The notes below the pieces were generated by a model. The model saw nothing but the letters and a program-made list of their open reading frames with translations. It was not told the origin of the DNA and searched no databases. Positions 22,431 through 33,204 of a stretch of 64,000 nucleotides of DNA are shown here, in pieces. Origin of the DNA: Niebla homalea (taxonomy: Eukaryota > Ascomycota > Lecanoromycetes > Lecanorales > Ramalinaceae); assembly GCA_019925105.1 (NCBI GenBank), contig JAHGAU010000008.1, positions 1,302,001-1,366,000 on the forward strand, written 5' to 3'. The position numbers were made by a program, and so were the translations under genes. Within the stretch, counting starts at the first letter, position 1. The number at the start of each line of letters is the position of its first letter.

Positions 22431-23059
22431 ACGGTATCCTATGATGGTAAGCGGTTAAATCGGATTGGATTGAGATTGACCTACATCAACAGAAATCGTT
22501 GTGGTGACTGTGATTCGACCACTGGCCAGCTTCTTTCGGCGGTACCGACACACGGGGCACGCTGCACGCATAGTGAAAAGAAGCAGTGGTTGCCAGTCTT
22601 CATATGGAGATGCAACCCTTCACATATGTACCACAGATCCTCGGCTCGATGTGATAGATGCATAAGCAATCACATTGCTAGCCGACTCTCAGGCCGTGTT
22701 TGTCCCTGGACCTTTCAACTAGCGTGTGTGCCTGATCTCAGAAGTCACCTCGTTCTTCCCTGTCCTGCCTTTTCTGCTAAGTGGAAAAAGGGATGCAGCA
22801 GGATGGACTCTTTCGACTTCCGCCAAATCTAGTTCTGGAGTGCTGTGAGAATCCGCGGAAGCACTACTGCTTCGTTCGTCACATTCTGCATATATCCACC
22901 GATAGCACCAATTTTCTCTTAAAGAGATTGGTGCCTTAGCTTACTGCTGTACCACACATTTCTCAGCAGATCAAAATTAGTCTATTATTACTCGCAAGGT
23001 TCCCGTGAGATAACCAAGTCACGCGTGACAGGCGGTTTGGGTGAACGCTGCAAGTCATT

Positions 23060-23299
23060 ATGTGCGACTATGAATCGATTGACTATGAGTGCAACCATCG
23101 GAGATTCATAGTTGTTAATTGGTGTGAAACGTACAGAGATACGCAGACCAGATGCCCCCCTAAGGTGATACGGCGATGCCACCACGGCCGTGTCTGCGGT
23201 CTGTTGAACCCATATCACCAGATGGACATTCGGGCTGACCGAATGGACAGGCAGCTGTGCAGCGGACTCGGAGACAGATGCTACATTCAAAAGGCGTAA
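23060..23299 (+). CDS. Small cysteine-rich protein (MC-type)
   Basis: A 79-codon frame with Cys at positions 2, 11, 22 and 32 and further pairs later (RRCHHGRVCG). It begins MCDYESIDYECNHRR. Short fungal proteins starting MC with a Cys-Gly/Asn-His core are common hypothetical proteins, and this looks like one. The ligand spacing suggests a small zinc knuckle. There is no signal peptide. Function unknown. Confidence 0.5.
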   Translation: MCDYESIDYECNHRRFIVVNWCETYRDTQTRCPPKVIRRCHHGRVCGLLNPYHQMDIRADRMDRQLCSGLGDRCYIQKA

Positions 23300-23725
23300 C
23301 GAATATCTCGAAAGGACCATGCAGCGAAAACGCTTCCACCGATAACACTGAGAATTGACTCGCGTGTCACTCACTTTTGTACATCGGTACCTTCAGGCCC
23401 AGGCAATCGAAGAAATCCCATCCTCCACGGCAAAATTCTTATCAGTCTCAGCAGCTGCGACCAATGGTTTCTGCAGCGGGAAAAAGACATGATAACATGA
23501 TCTTCAACACCCATAAGAAGATTCCTCCGCCGCTGGATATAAATTGGGTGTATTCACGGAGGGCTCAGCACTTCTGACGACATCTTAACAAAGTCTACTC
23601 ATTCCTCCAATCTATTGTCCTTGCTCTCAAAACATACCCGGAAGACGATTGATCACACTGGTAAAGCAAACCGCGCTATCCTACGTCTCTGAATACTACT
23701 ATACTGATACGAATACCAGAAAGCT

Positions 23726-23941
23726 ATGTGCAAAGCGCTTATCCCGCGGATTCGCTTCGTGTGCGGCCACGAACTTGCGGACGCTCCACCCTCCGTCATT
23801 CCTTTTAACGGTTGTGGCGGATGCGGAATCACTCAGAAGACGGAGCATTTGGGGCATACCACAAAACGAGAGCCTTGTGAAGATTGCATCGCCAATCAGG
23901 CTTGGATTCAGAATGCACAAGGCAAGTGGGCGAAAGCGTAG
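23726..23941 (+). CDS. Small cysteine-rich protein (MC-type), second copy
   Basis: A 71-codon frame beginning MCKALIPRIRFVCGHELAD, with CGGCG and later CEDC. The C..CGH..C..C..C..C spacing fits a compact zinc-binding module. It shares the MC start and CxH core with the gene at 23060, so the two may be diverged relatives. It lies 121 bp upstream of the kinase gene on the same strand. No signal peptide; function unknown. Confidence 0.5.
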   Translation: MCKALIPRIRFVCGHELADAPPSVIPFNGCGGCGITQKTEHLGHTTKREPCEDCIANQAWIQNAQGKWAKA

Positions 23942-24062
23942 GATGTTTTGCCGAATGAATGATGTATCTATCACCAGCTATGGCCATTAACTTAAGTATG
24001 TCGGGTTTAAGGCCCGCTATCATAATTCCGAGCCGCTTTGCGACGTCCAAAGACGCTGGTGG

Positions 24063-24989
24063 ATGATTTCGTCACCCATCCTTGACCATCGTATTGCGAT
24101 CATGATGCTCCTGTCCTTTGGAAACCTTGGTTGGGTTTACAAAGTCAATGATCGAATTGCGGTCAAAATACCACGAAGTAAGAATGACGAGAGATTTCTG
24201 AATGAAATCAGAGCATTTGGTGTTTTCACACACCACATACCGTGCCCGAATATTGTTCAAACATTTCTTTGTGTGCCCCAAGCTATTTTCCTTCCCTTCT
24301 TTACTGGCGGAACTCTAGAACAACGGATAACAAGCTCCCAAATCCGAAATGGTCATCGAGTCGTCGGTGTCCTGAAGTTGGAACCGGTTACACTTACGAA
24401 GCGATGGGCAACGGAGATATCAACAGCAGTGGCATGGCTAGAGTCCATTGGATATGTACATGGCGATATGGCACCACAGAATCTTGTCCTCGACGAATAT
24501 GATCACTTGAAACTTATCGACTTCGAGGATCTGGCGAAAATCGGGACGGAGTCGAAAGGATCTCATCCACCATGGGCTCGACTACAAGGCCCGGAGGCTG
24601 GCAACGAAGAGGGAACTTTTGGACAGTATGGTCCCCGTACAGAACAGTTCGCGGTCGGTTCATTGATCTACCTGATCACACGAGGCTTTGAACCATACGA
24701 GGATCAGGATCTTGGATCAGAGCATGGTCCTACCGTTGTAAACCTTTTGCAAGCCATGGAATATCCGGAGCTAAGCGCAAATGCCTTGGACAATTTGATT
24801 GAACGTTGTTGGGAAGGAGCTTTTGCTTCTTTGAAAGATTTAGCCGACGCTTCTACGCTATCTCTGAAGGCTCAGAATACTGCAGCGGCCTTTGGATCAG
24901 ATTATTGTCTGGCTTGCCGAGAGGAATGTGAAAGTGTTGTTGCTCACGGTCTCATCCAATCACAAGGAGGTATAGACTTTGGCCGATAG
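24063..24989 (+). CDS. Protein kinase-like protein
   Basis: A single 308-codon frame with a kinase fold: a short Gly-poor P-loop (SFGNLGWVYKV), an ATP-binding lysine in IAVKIP (Lys35), a catalytic-loop HGDMAPQN (His133, Asp135, Asn140) and DFED (Asp153), where DFG is expected. The catalytic Asp and metal-binding Asp are present, so activity is possible despite DFG changing to DFE. The C-lobe is shortened. The tail has CLACREEC, a possible metal site. Kinase-like genes of this HGDxxPxN type are frequent in fungal accessory DNA. The substrate is unknown. The start could be Met14 or Met15, which lie just before the fold. Confidence 0.75.
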   Translation: MISSPILDHRIAIMMLLSFGNLGWVYKVNDRIAVKIPRSKNDERFLNEIRAFGVFTHHIPCPNIVQTFLCVPQAIFLPFFTGGTLEQRITSSQIRNGHRVVGVLKLEPVTLTKRWATEISTAVAWLESIGYVHGDMAPQNLVLDEYDHLKLIDFEDLAKIGTESKGSHPPWARLQGPEAGNEEGTFGQYGPRTEQFAVGSLIYLITRGFEPYEDQDLGSEHGPTVVNLLQAMEYPELSANALDNLIERCWEGAFASLKDLADASTLSLKAQNTAAAFGSDYCLACREECESVVAHGLIQSQGGIDFGR

Positions 24990-25181
24990 ATTAAAAATCA
25001 ATGTCAAAGTATCCACTATTGTTCGCCTTCGGACGTGGGGATAGGAATAGTAGCCAGTGGCCTCGAAATAACGAATAGATTAGCAGAGATAGCATATCAA
25101 ATTTCCCGAACAACGAAAGGAAATGTGAAGCTGGGCAAAGCCCATCTCTAGCTCAAATGTCAGTCCCTACTAGTGACTATT

Positions 25182-25349
25182 GGATGCGTCCAAGTGATGC
25201 GTCCAAGTGATGCGTCCAAGTGATGCGTCCAAGTGATGCGTCCAAGTGATGCGTCCAAGTGATGCGCCCAAGTGATGCGCCCAAGTGATGTCCCGAAGCG
25301 ATGTCCCCAAGTGATGTCCCCGAGATGTCCCGAACTGATGTGCCCAAGT
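25182..25349. repeat. 13-bp minisatellite
   Basis: A tandem array of the 13-mer TGATGCGTCCAAG. About six units from the left end are near-perfect; GCGCCC variants follow, then GTCCC variants and broken units to the right, so it decays in one direction. The array is intergenic between two plus-strand genes. A short frame on the minus strand merely reflects it. Confidence 0.9.
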
Positions 25350-25545
25350 CTATGCGTTTCACGCCTTTCCCTGTTCGATAGGTTGCTGATCCACTAGCTA
25401 GCCACCAAAATTGCTTCAAGAAGTCATGGTAGCTTTCTCAGCTATATACCGCGAGATGCTCAGCCGTCTTATATATCTTGACGGACTGCATATGTTTTGA
25501 TGATGTATTTGGCAGGTTGAAAGTACCTCATTATATACCATAAAT

Positions 25546-27129
25546 ATGGTTGCCGTCTCTGGGATCAGTGAATCACTCCCGGATCCGCGCGGAGAATCAC
25601 CTCCTAACTCCCCCGACCAAGATTGGTCTATGCTTTCCGTGTGGTCATTACCGGAAGATTTCGATATAGAACGATACCTTTCGAGATTGACGATCCCGAG
25701 GGGTATCATTTATTCGGCGGAACACAATGAATCTGAACCTTCTCAGGTGGATATCGTTGTTGCTACATCATGTCGCAGCTTGATGTGCATGGGAGAGCTA
25801 CAAAGAGCACATCTGTACTGGGATATTGAAGTAATGTATTCATACCTCCACCAACATACCTGCTAATGGTGTCTAGCGTTCAGACACTTGCGTCCTCCAG
25901 GAGTTCACGGAAAACCTCTTACACTTTTGCCTGGGATGTTGCGATAGTTACGATACCCCTTCCGTCCTCGAAATCCTCAAATGGGATCGTGAAGACTGGC
26001 TCCGGCCGTTCTATAAAGACATCCCCTCCAAGATGATGAAAGAATCGGAGGAGCAAACAATTTCATTGTTTCGGAGCTTTCTTGAACTTTCCGGTGGTAG
26101 GGTGGCACGTTCACAGCACAAATTCGGCATGGAATATACAACAGCACAGAACGCATATTTATGCACCAGTTTCCTAGGTGTTTTGTGCTCACGTCAATTC
26201 GGACATTTCATTCCGGAAGAGATGCGAGGCGCGCTGTCTCAGTCGAAGCTTTTCGAGGGACGACCATCGCCAGACACAGAGAAGATAATCAGACGGAGCC
26301 TCGATATAATGACAAATGTGCCAATCGGGTTTCCGGACAACTATATGGTACGGTATCATCGAACCTGACATCGGCGCATACTGATTATGGCCTAGCAACT
26401 CCCGTCACAGCTACTGTTTGGTCTCGGCGTCGAACAAATCACCAGGATTCGTTTCCATTGGTGAATCGCTGTCCTACGTATATTGATGATACGGTCCTAA
26501 CAGAATATAGTGAGCACATATACTGCAAACTTCCGAGCCTCCGGCGGGATGAGAACAATATCCTTATACTTCTTGTTCGGAGCTCCTCATATACTCCTCT
26601 AGGGCTCGAAGTGCTGAGGGATTGGATCAACTCGGAGGAAAGCGTAAATCTCTACCAGCGACTGATTCAAAACCTCTGGCTTAAACAAACTCCAGAGCAG
26701 ATGGGGCTGACCCTAACTGCTTTGTTGTGTCGTGAACGAATGATCACTGGAAATCCGGACCCAACCGTAAGGCCTGTTAAGGGTAGCTACCTGGCAGACT
26801 TCAATACTATCTTGAACGGTCAAGACGTCACAAACAGGCAGAGGGTCTTTACCCAGATGGTTTCGTCCCTTTCCCGGATGCTGTGGGCACTCCAAGTCAA
26901 GGTAGAGGCAGTGCAACTTCTTCAGGAGGTCCTTGGCATCGTATTACTGGAACCGCTATCTGGGGTTGCAGACCAATACTGCGTTGAGAGGGTTCATGAA
27001 CATGACCATGAAACGTCTTTTAAGAAAGCCAAAGAAGGGTTTTGGAGAAGCGTAGGCGCAATGTTTTGTGAGGCACCAGGATTGGCGCTTATTCCCGCCC
27101 AAATTGTGGTGGTTACTACAATGACCTGA
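25546..27129 (+). CDS. Hypothetical protein, four exons, upstream partner of the NLR-like gene
   Basis: Exons 25546-25830, 25877-26347, 26396-26460 and 26511-27129 join across introns of 46, 48 and 50 nt, each with GT..AG ends, giving 479 residues. The third exon is only 65 nt. The frame is continuous only after splicing. Visible motifs are DREDWLRPFYKD..MMKESEEQT, CKLPSLRRDENNILILLV and a long helical C-terminus (LWALQVKVEAVQLLQEVLG). I recognise no domain. The gene is tandem with the next, with only 167 bp between stop and start, so co-regulation is plausible. Confidence 0.6.
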
Positions 27130-27296
27130 GGGGCGAGAGGGGGGCTTAGATGAGATGAGTACAGATCATCACGCTAGAAGACAAAAATGGGTTCGCATTA
27201 TTTAAGGGCTTGGCAATAGATTTCTTTTGTTGATTGTAACACTCGAGATACTTGGCAACAGTACGCAGCATAGCCTTGTGACCAGGTCTTCATAGT

Positions 27297-29726
27297 ATGA
27301 TAAGCATCTCATATCATACGCCGACTAAACCTAATTGTCCCTGTTTCGGTAGCCTCGCGGGCCTTCCTGACAAAGAACTTGATGAGATCGCTTTCCAACT
27401 CCGCAGCGCGACAGCTGCTATATCGGCTGAGCTTTCGAAGCGGCACGGTACGAAGGATGCAAAGTTTGAGGAATGCTGCGATGACCTGTTGCAAAATGCC
27501 AACAAAATAAAGAGCGAAGGGTCAACCAGTGATCAAAAGGGCAGTATACATGGATTCGTTGCGTACATGACAGACCCAAGTCTCGTTCACCGGGAGATTA
27601 ATAGGGGAAGACAATTTCTGTGGCTTATATCGAGTACCACAGGTTGGTCTTATGCAATTTTAGTGTTCTGTGTTCTGGGCAGACACAAGATCCACAGACT
27701 ATGTGAAGTGGAGCGTGTGAGACTTGCCGAGTACGTTGCCCAAAATCGTGACCTACTATACTGCCCTACGCTCGACGACAGTGAGGCTTGCCACAGGCTT
27801 GACCGAATAGAGAAGCCTTCGTTTACAGGATCCAGAAAGCGGAAGCGCAATCATAGTGAAAAGGGTGACGCTAATTCGACTCTAACAATCGCTGCTCCTG
27901 GAAACCATATAAAAGGGCGCGGCTTGGACTTTGTGGGTCAAGAAATGGTGCCTGTAAAACGCGCAATGGTCCTCAACGATATACCAAATGATCCAGTTCA
28001 GCCTTCTGAACGAGATCCAAGCCCTGACTCCTCATCGCTATCAAGTCCTCTATCTTCCAAGCACGAGCATGGGTGGGTGGTTAATGACTTCTGCCCTTTG
28101 AGGTTGGAAACCAGCTATAATCGGGAACGACGTGAAGTCTCCTCTTTCCTACGTGTGGTGTCTTCTCTGGGCGGTTCCAACGTATGTGCTCGCATACTTA
28201 ATCACGGCCTCAGCCCACAGAGACGATGGAGTTATAACGGCAACGTGCATTGTGCGACCATGCATGACGCCGGCTTCGATGACCAGGTCACTCGACTTTT
28301 CTCAAACAAGACCAGGCTCGAGCAAGTGGTCGAGGATTGCATTCAGCTTGATCTAATCGTCGTGCATGGAAAGCTAGATAGCTCGCTTACATATTCGCTG
28401 AGCGATCAAGCACGAAATTGCATATCCAAATTATTCGGGGAAAACGAGTTGAGCATGCTCGGACTGATGTTCACAGCCCACCTCTACCCCCGTGATCCAA
28501 CATTGGAGCCTTCGTAAGTTGAAAGGTCGTGTTTGGATTCCGCCACTGACTGTAACCTTAGGTTTCGGGACCTCGGAAACCTCTTATTGCCTAATATGGA
28601 GCGTACCTGGCAGTACCTTCAAAAAGAACCTTCCCTACCAGCCTCTATTCGGGAGAACCTGGTAGAGGCATGCTTGGCAGTCTGTAAACTGGGTGCTGCG
28701 TCCCGCACAAATGAAGCAATCTCAGTATTGACTAAAATTGATCTTACTGGTCTACCAGAACACCTGCGGATGGCAATTGTACATCGGCAAAGCATCTCAT
28801 TACGATTCCAAGGTGACCATGATCGTTCTGAAGTTGTGATACAGGAGCTTCTGCAGCAGATCGATATCGACTCCATGGATATCAGATCACACTGTGCCTA
28901 TGGGCGTTTGCTACTTTCTCAGACTGAAAATGCAATTTTGCGAAAACACTTCACCGAAGCAGCTTTACTTCTAGGAAGCTGGGAGGCGAAAAGTTCCGTT
29001 ATCTCTCCATTGGAGTTTCAAGTGATTCGGATGAAGAATACAGTCTTCGGTAGGGTCTCACGATACGAAGGCAAATTCGAACACGCACAGTACTGCCTCG
29101 AGAGATGTCTGCAGACGATCCCCAATGACGCAAGTCGCTTTCATGTGATGTACCACCTGGCGGATGTATACTGCGAATCAAGGGTGCCCAACAATGCTGA
29201 GAGCTTGGTACTTCCGGAATTTAACGTCCTAAGAGCCAGCGGCAGGAAATATTCAAAAGCGTTCCGACGTCTGGCCATGCCATTAGCGGAGGCTTATATT
29301 GAGCAAAGAAAACTTGGAGCAGCTTTGAATGTCCTTTGGGAACTTCTCGAAATTTTTGATGGGATGGATGGCTACGATGTGCCCGATCAGTTAGGTCACG
29401 TTCGCGTACTGATTGGTCTAGCACGTGTACGCTGGTACGAATCTCGATATTCCGAAACCCGTCAGATGTTAGAGCGTGCTCTTATTCTGACTACGAAACA
29501 CCGAACATTCTCAGAGGGCAACTTTCATATTGGTATTATTCATTTATTCCTTGCAGCTGTACATTCTAGGACTCACCAATACTCGAAATCCACAGAGTCT
29601 CTGGCGTTAGCTACTAATATTTTTAACCAGCAGGTGCCTCGGTACTTTATGCCTGGAATGGGTTCATATTTTTTGAAGGAACTTGGGGAAATTGTGCACC
29701 ATGAAACACTGGGGTCGGCCTTGTGA
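27297..29726 (+). CDS. NLR-like winged-helix plus TPR protein lacking a nucleotide-binding domain
   Basis: Exons 27297-28513 and 28562-29726 join through a 48-nt intron (GTAAGT, CTGAC, TTAG), giving 793 residues. Residues 1-165 are helical, with EINRGRQFLWLISSTTGWSY. A basic NLS-like GSRKRKRNH lies near 180. Residues ~278-375 (LRVVSSLGGSNVCARIL, SPQRRWSYNG, LFSNKTRLEQVVEDC) resemble the winged-helix region that follows NB-ARC in fungal NLRs as I recall it. Residues ~406-793 are alpha-helical repeats of TPR type (HLADVYCESRV, AYIEQRKLGAALNVL, LARVRWYESRYSETRQML). No Walker A (GxxxxGKT/S) is present. I infer a truncated or split NLR, or a TPR scaffold. Domain calls are by eye. Confidence 0.65.
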
Positions 29727-29765
29727 ATGTCTGAAGACCATTAAATGTATTAAAAGATCTGTCTC

Positions 29766-29781
29766 AAGACATTAATGTCTT
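29766..29781. other. 16-bp perfect palindrome between convergent genes
   Basis: AAGACATTAATGTCTT is a perfect inverted repeat. Several degenerate copies of the GTCTNAAGAC theme lie in 29750-29880. It sits between the stop at 29726 (plus) and the stop at 29837 (minus). It could mark transcript ends, but no function is shown. Confidence 0.4.
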
Positions 29782-29836
29782 AAGCCTGGTGTATAAGGAC
29801 GTCAGATGTATTTATAGATATGTCTTGGGACTATCG

Positions 29837-31452
29837 CTATGCTAAGACATCGAGTCTCTGACTGCAATTGTCTGAGGACATATCCATAGGCGCTTCTAAT
29901 AAACAGAGCGCTCCGCTGATCAGATGAAGACTTCCCGTTACCAGTGTTTGCATACCAACGTTCGCACCGATGGTCTTGGCCCGATGTAAGGCTCCCTCGA
30001 TGGTACGCTCGCAGGACACCGTGGCCTGAGGGTCAAGAGTCTTCCAAAAGCAAGCATAATGCTCTTGCACCTCTGGCGAGAACCGGTTCTTCAGGTTTCT
30101 GTCTACAACACTCAGTTAATGTTACCTTTGTCAACAAATGCATATACCGATCTTAGTCCTGCCATCTCGCCTTTCATCATATGTACTCAGAATCACGTGC
30201 TGTATTTGCAACTTGTTGTCTTGTAAACAGTCTGCAATACAACGGAGAAGTACCGTGCCATCTCGTTCCGAAAAATGGCTAAATATGAGAATACGTGGAG
30301 GGGGTTCATTGTTACTAGGAAAAGGTTAGGAATTGTTCCCATTCTTGATCTGTCGATATACTTTTGAACCAGCTCAGCGAACCACTGCACCGCGTATCGC
30401 ATGCTCAACTCATTATTTGCACCATCAAGAAACCACTGACAATTGTGATCATTAATTTGTTGGTACCGTCCTGGCCAGAAGAAATGATCTACACCACGAG
30501 TAAGAGTATCTATGTTAACGTGCGCCTGAGGTGCCTTTATCGAGAGCCAGGCGCGGACTACCGCGACTGCCAAAGAGCAATTTGTCCTTTGAAGTTTTGG
30601 CTTTAAGGCTTCCTTTACAGGAAGGGCAGGATCGATTCCAATGAAATCTACTACAACGTCTTTTTCCACTGCTCGCTGCTGGAGTACCGCGGTGACTGCA
30701 CTTTCTTGAAGTGTCGAAAAGGCTCGACTCCCGAATTTCAAAATTCCTGCCTTATGCCAGGCAATATCTTCAATCGTTGGGCCAAGGAGTTTCACGTGAT
30801 CCATTGCGATTGAGGTGATAGCGGTAACAATCGGCGCCTTGATAACATTCGTTGCATCAAATTCCCCGCCGGAGTGGGTCTCGTAAACGGCTACGTCTAC
30901 CTTCTCCATAGCAAAGACGTGGAACGAGAGAAGAGCCAAGAGCTGGAGGTATCGAGGGATATCCAGAGTGGGTGTAGAGTAGTGGGGTAACTTGTCCCAA
31001 ACTTCGAAAAATCGGATCGTAAAAAGCTTTTTCGATATCGGCACGCCATTGATACGAATCCTCTCACGGATATCCTTCATATGTGGTGAACTGTAGTGTC
31101 CAATTTTCCGAGGGTACCCAGTAGCTGCTCCGTGTACTTCAAGGAAAGATGTAACAAATGCACAAGTGCTACCCTTTCCTTTTGTCCCTGCTATATGTAT
31201 AATATTGAGGCCATTCAAAGCTTCGATCTAACAGATATTGGTCCATTAATTCCTTAAGACCTACGGAGTGGAAGCTTGTACCGAGTAACCAAGAATACTC
31301 AGCCATTCTACCATATCGTCAGAGCCACGCATGCCGTTCAGATTGGCCTTGGCTTTTGCTTTCCTGCTATTGAGGCAGCATATGGCGTCCTATATTGGGT
31401 CAACATTGGAATATATATCTGTAAGCTTGCTGACCTCGTAGGTTCTCTCCAT
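29837..31452 (-). CDS. Folylpolyglutamate synthase paralogue, five exons
   Basis: Exons 31452-31435, 31389-31282, 31227-30362, 30314-30148 and 30102-29837 give about 474 residues. Introns are 31390-31434, 31228-31281, 30315-30361 and 30103-30147 (45, 54, 47 and 45 nt). The first exon is only six codons (MERTYE). Family hallmarks in order: DMVEWLSILGY, the ATP-binding GTKGKGS (residues 56-62), YSSPHMKDIRERI, the SIAMDHVKLLG block, WFLDGANNELSM, LIFSHFSERDG, and the terminal TGSLHLISGALCLLE. The enzyme adds glutamate to folates (Mur ligase family). All conserved blocks are present and in one spliced frame, so it may be active. A folate-metabolism gene is unusual in such an accessory setting; the housekeeping copy should lie elsewhere. 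Confidence 0.85.
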
Positions 31453-31649
31453 GTTGTTGTCGGTCGTTGTCGACCAGAGATCTCAGTCCCTCAGACGTTA
31501 TTATTACTGTGTGGCGCAGCCACTGGCAGAGAGAAGAATTTTGTCAGCCACATCTTGGCAATTCTATTTGAAATCTGATGCTATGCTTTACTACCAATAC
31601 TGCTTTACATCTAGTCAGCCCCGTTCCGTCTCACGCCTGTACTATTTGA

Positions 31650-31935
31650 TGCGCTTTACTCGGCCTTTCCTTATGTATCCTCCGGCTCTGTCTCATGCCC
31701 AGAAACCCCTGCTTCTCACGTTTCACTCCGCCCTTCCTTCCTTACGTGTCCTCCGGCTGCTTTGTCTCATGCCACTATTCCCCTTCTCTTGCCGTTCAAT
31801 CGGCCATCACTTGCAAGTCCTCCGGCTCTGCCTCATGCCCACTATCCCCCTTTCCCTGCGTCTCAATCGGCCCTCTCTTGCGAGTCCTCCGGCTCTGTCT
31901 CATGCCCACTATTCCCCTTCTCTTGCGCTTCTTCT
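31650..31935. repeat. ~69-bp minisatellite at the 3' end of the repeat-protein gene
   Basis: A CCTCCGGCT(C/G)TG..CTCATGCC core recurs at 31679, 31750, 31819 and 31886, spaced 71, 69 and 67 bp. The minus-strand gene's stop (31796) lies inside the array, so its C-terminal codons are array-derived. The four units differ by substitutions and small indels. Confidence 0.75.
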
Positions 31936-32845
31936 GACACAGTCCTTTTATAACAGCAGACGGTATAAGCCCTGAAAGATCGTCTGCCGAAATTGTTGCG
32001 CGTAGACTCAGCTCGCACATGCCGTCTGCCACCGGCTTGGCGTTTAAGAGCTGGCATAGAGTACCTCCAAGTGTAAAGGTCTCGGGTTGGAGGCGAGGCC
32101 TGCCTCGGCATCGCGAGGACAACCCTGTGGCTTTTGCGGACACGCTCGTCGCAAGAGCTCCTGACTGAGCTGGGCAATCGCGATCGCGATAAAGGGGACT
32201 GTTGCAGGTCGAAGGATTCGACATGGCATTTTCCCCGTCAGTCTCTTGTATTGTAGGGAATTCGCGCCCGCTCTTTTGCCCTCCGCTGAAGCATGAAGTG
32301 GTATCGACCATAGCTTTCATGTTACCGGCTTCACGCTGACTGAGGCAGGATATAGAGGATGATGGGGTTCTGGTTAATAATTGAATGTGGTTTTCTGGTT
32401 CTCTTTCTGCCCCTAGCAAGCTATCGATGGAGGACGACCGACTTGTTGATGATTGATCGCTGGACCCCATGTCAGAAAGGAGAATTGGGTTTCCCGCTTC
32501 TCTTCCTGCCCGTGGCAAGCTACCGATAGAGGACGATCGGCTTGTTGATGATTGATTGATAGACTCTTCATCAGAAAGGAGAATTGGGTTTCTTGCTTCA
32601 CTTCCTGCCCTCGGCAAGCTATCAATGGAGTACGACCGACTTCTTGTTGGTGATTGATCGATAGATTCTTCATTAGAAAGAAGGATCGGGTTTCTTGCTT
32701 CACTTCCTGGCTTTAGAAAGAGAATTGAATTCTTGGCTTCTCGTATCCAAAACGGTTCAGGTGGTCTGTTGAAACGCGACTTGGGATTGCTTAGGGAGAT
32801 AGGAATATTGTTGTCGGAACTCTGAATGCTGGTCTGCGTTGACAT
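31796..32845 (-). CDS. Ser-rich tandem-repeat protein
   Basis: I start at the ATG at 32845 (MSTQTSIQSS); the open frame extends to 32944 but reads like promoter sequence upstream. The product is 349 residues. Residues ~40-180 hold about four copies of a ~34-residue repeat (EARNPILLS..ES.DQS.TSRS.SIDSLPRAG), visible as DNA repeats at 32400-32720. A Cys-containing middle follows, then a basic C-terminus (KKRKRRGIVG, RRTRKRG) encoded by the minisatellite. Ser/Arg spacing suggests a phosphorylated, disordered nuclear protein. No family is recognised. Confidence 0.5.
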   Translation of the reverse strand: MSTQTSIQSSDNNIPISLSNPKSRFNRPPEPFWIREAKNSILFLKPGSEARNPILLSNEESIDQSPTRSRSYSIDSLPRAGSEARNPILLSDEESINQSSTSRSSSIGSLPRAGREAGNPILLSDMGSSDQSSTSRSSSIDSLLGAEREPENHIQLLTRTPSSSISCLSQREAGNMKAMVDTTSCFSGGQKSGREFPTIQETDGENAMSNPSTCNSPLYRDRDCPAQSGALATSVSAKATGLSSRCRGRPRLQPETFTLGGTLCQLLNAKPVADGMCELSLRATISADDLSGLIPSAVIKGLCQKKRKRRGIVGMRQSRRTRKRGPIETQGKGDSGHEAEPEDLQVMAD

Positions 32846-33204
32846 CTTGTGTTGCCGAGTGCAGGAAGATGGCCAGAGAGTGCAGGAGGATGGCATTGCA
32901 AGGCCCTTCCTCTTTATACCTACTCCCGGTCCCCATCCATGCATCCGATGTCCCAGGTCTTACTAGATAAAGTATCATCTCCGTTTGAGGGGTAGTACCG
33001 ACAATTTGTGATTGGTTAAAGCCCATAACAGAAGTAAGGGGCTAATAAGGAATACTGTTCAAAATGGAAAGGATAAGGGCGAGACTGAAAGCAGCGTGAA
33101 AAGAATAACAAGCCTTTATGTATATAGCCAAAGCAGCCAGGGGTACTAGGCCCTATCTGGCCTAAGCCAATGGGATCAGAAGCAGCTGCGAGAGCGCCTA
33201 CAGA

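Noticed and set aside
22359..22832. Plus-strand cysteine-containing frame of 157 codons
   Set aside because: Cysteines do not follow a family pattern, and the minus strand holds a more protein-like fragment in part of the region.
25182..25349. CRISPR-like array
   Set aside because: Direct 13-bp tandem units without spacers in a eukaryotic setting; a minisatellite.
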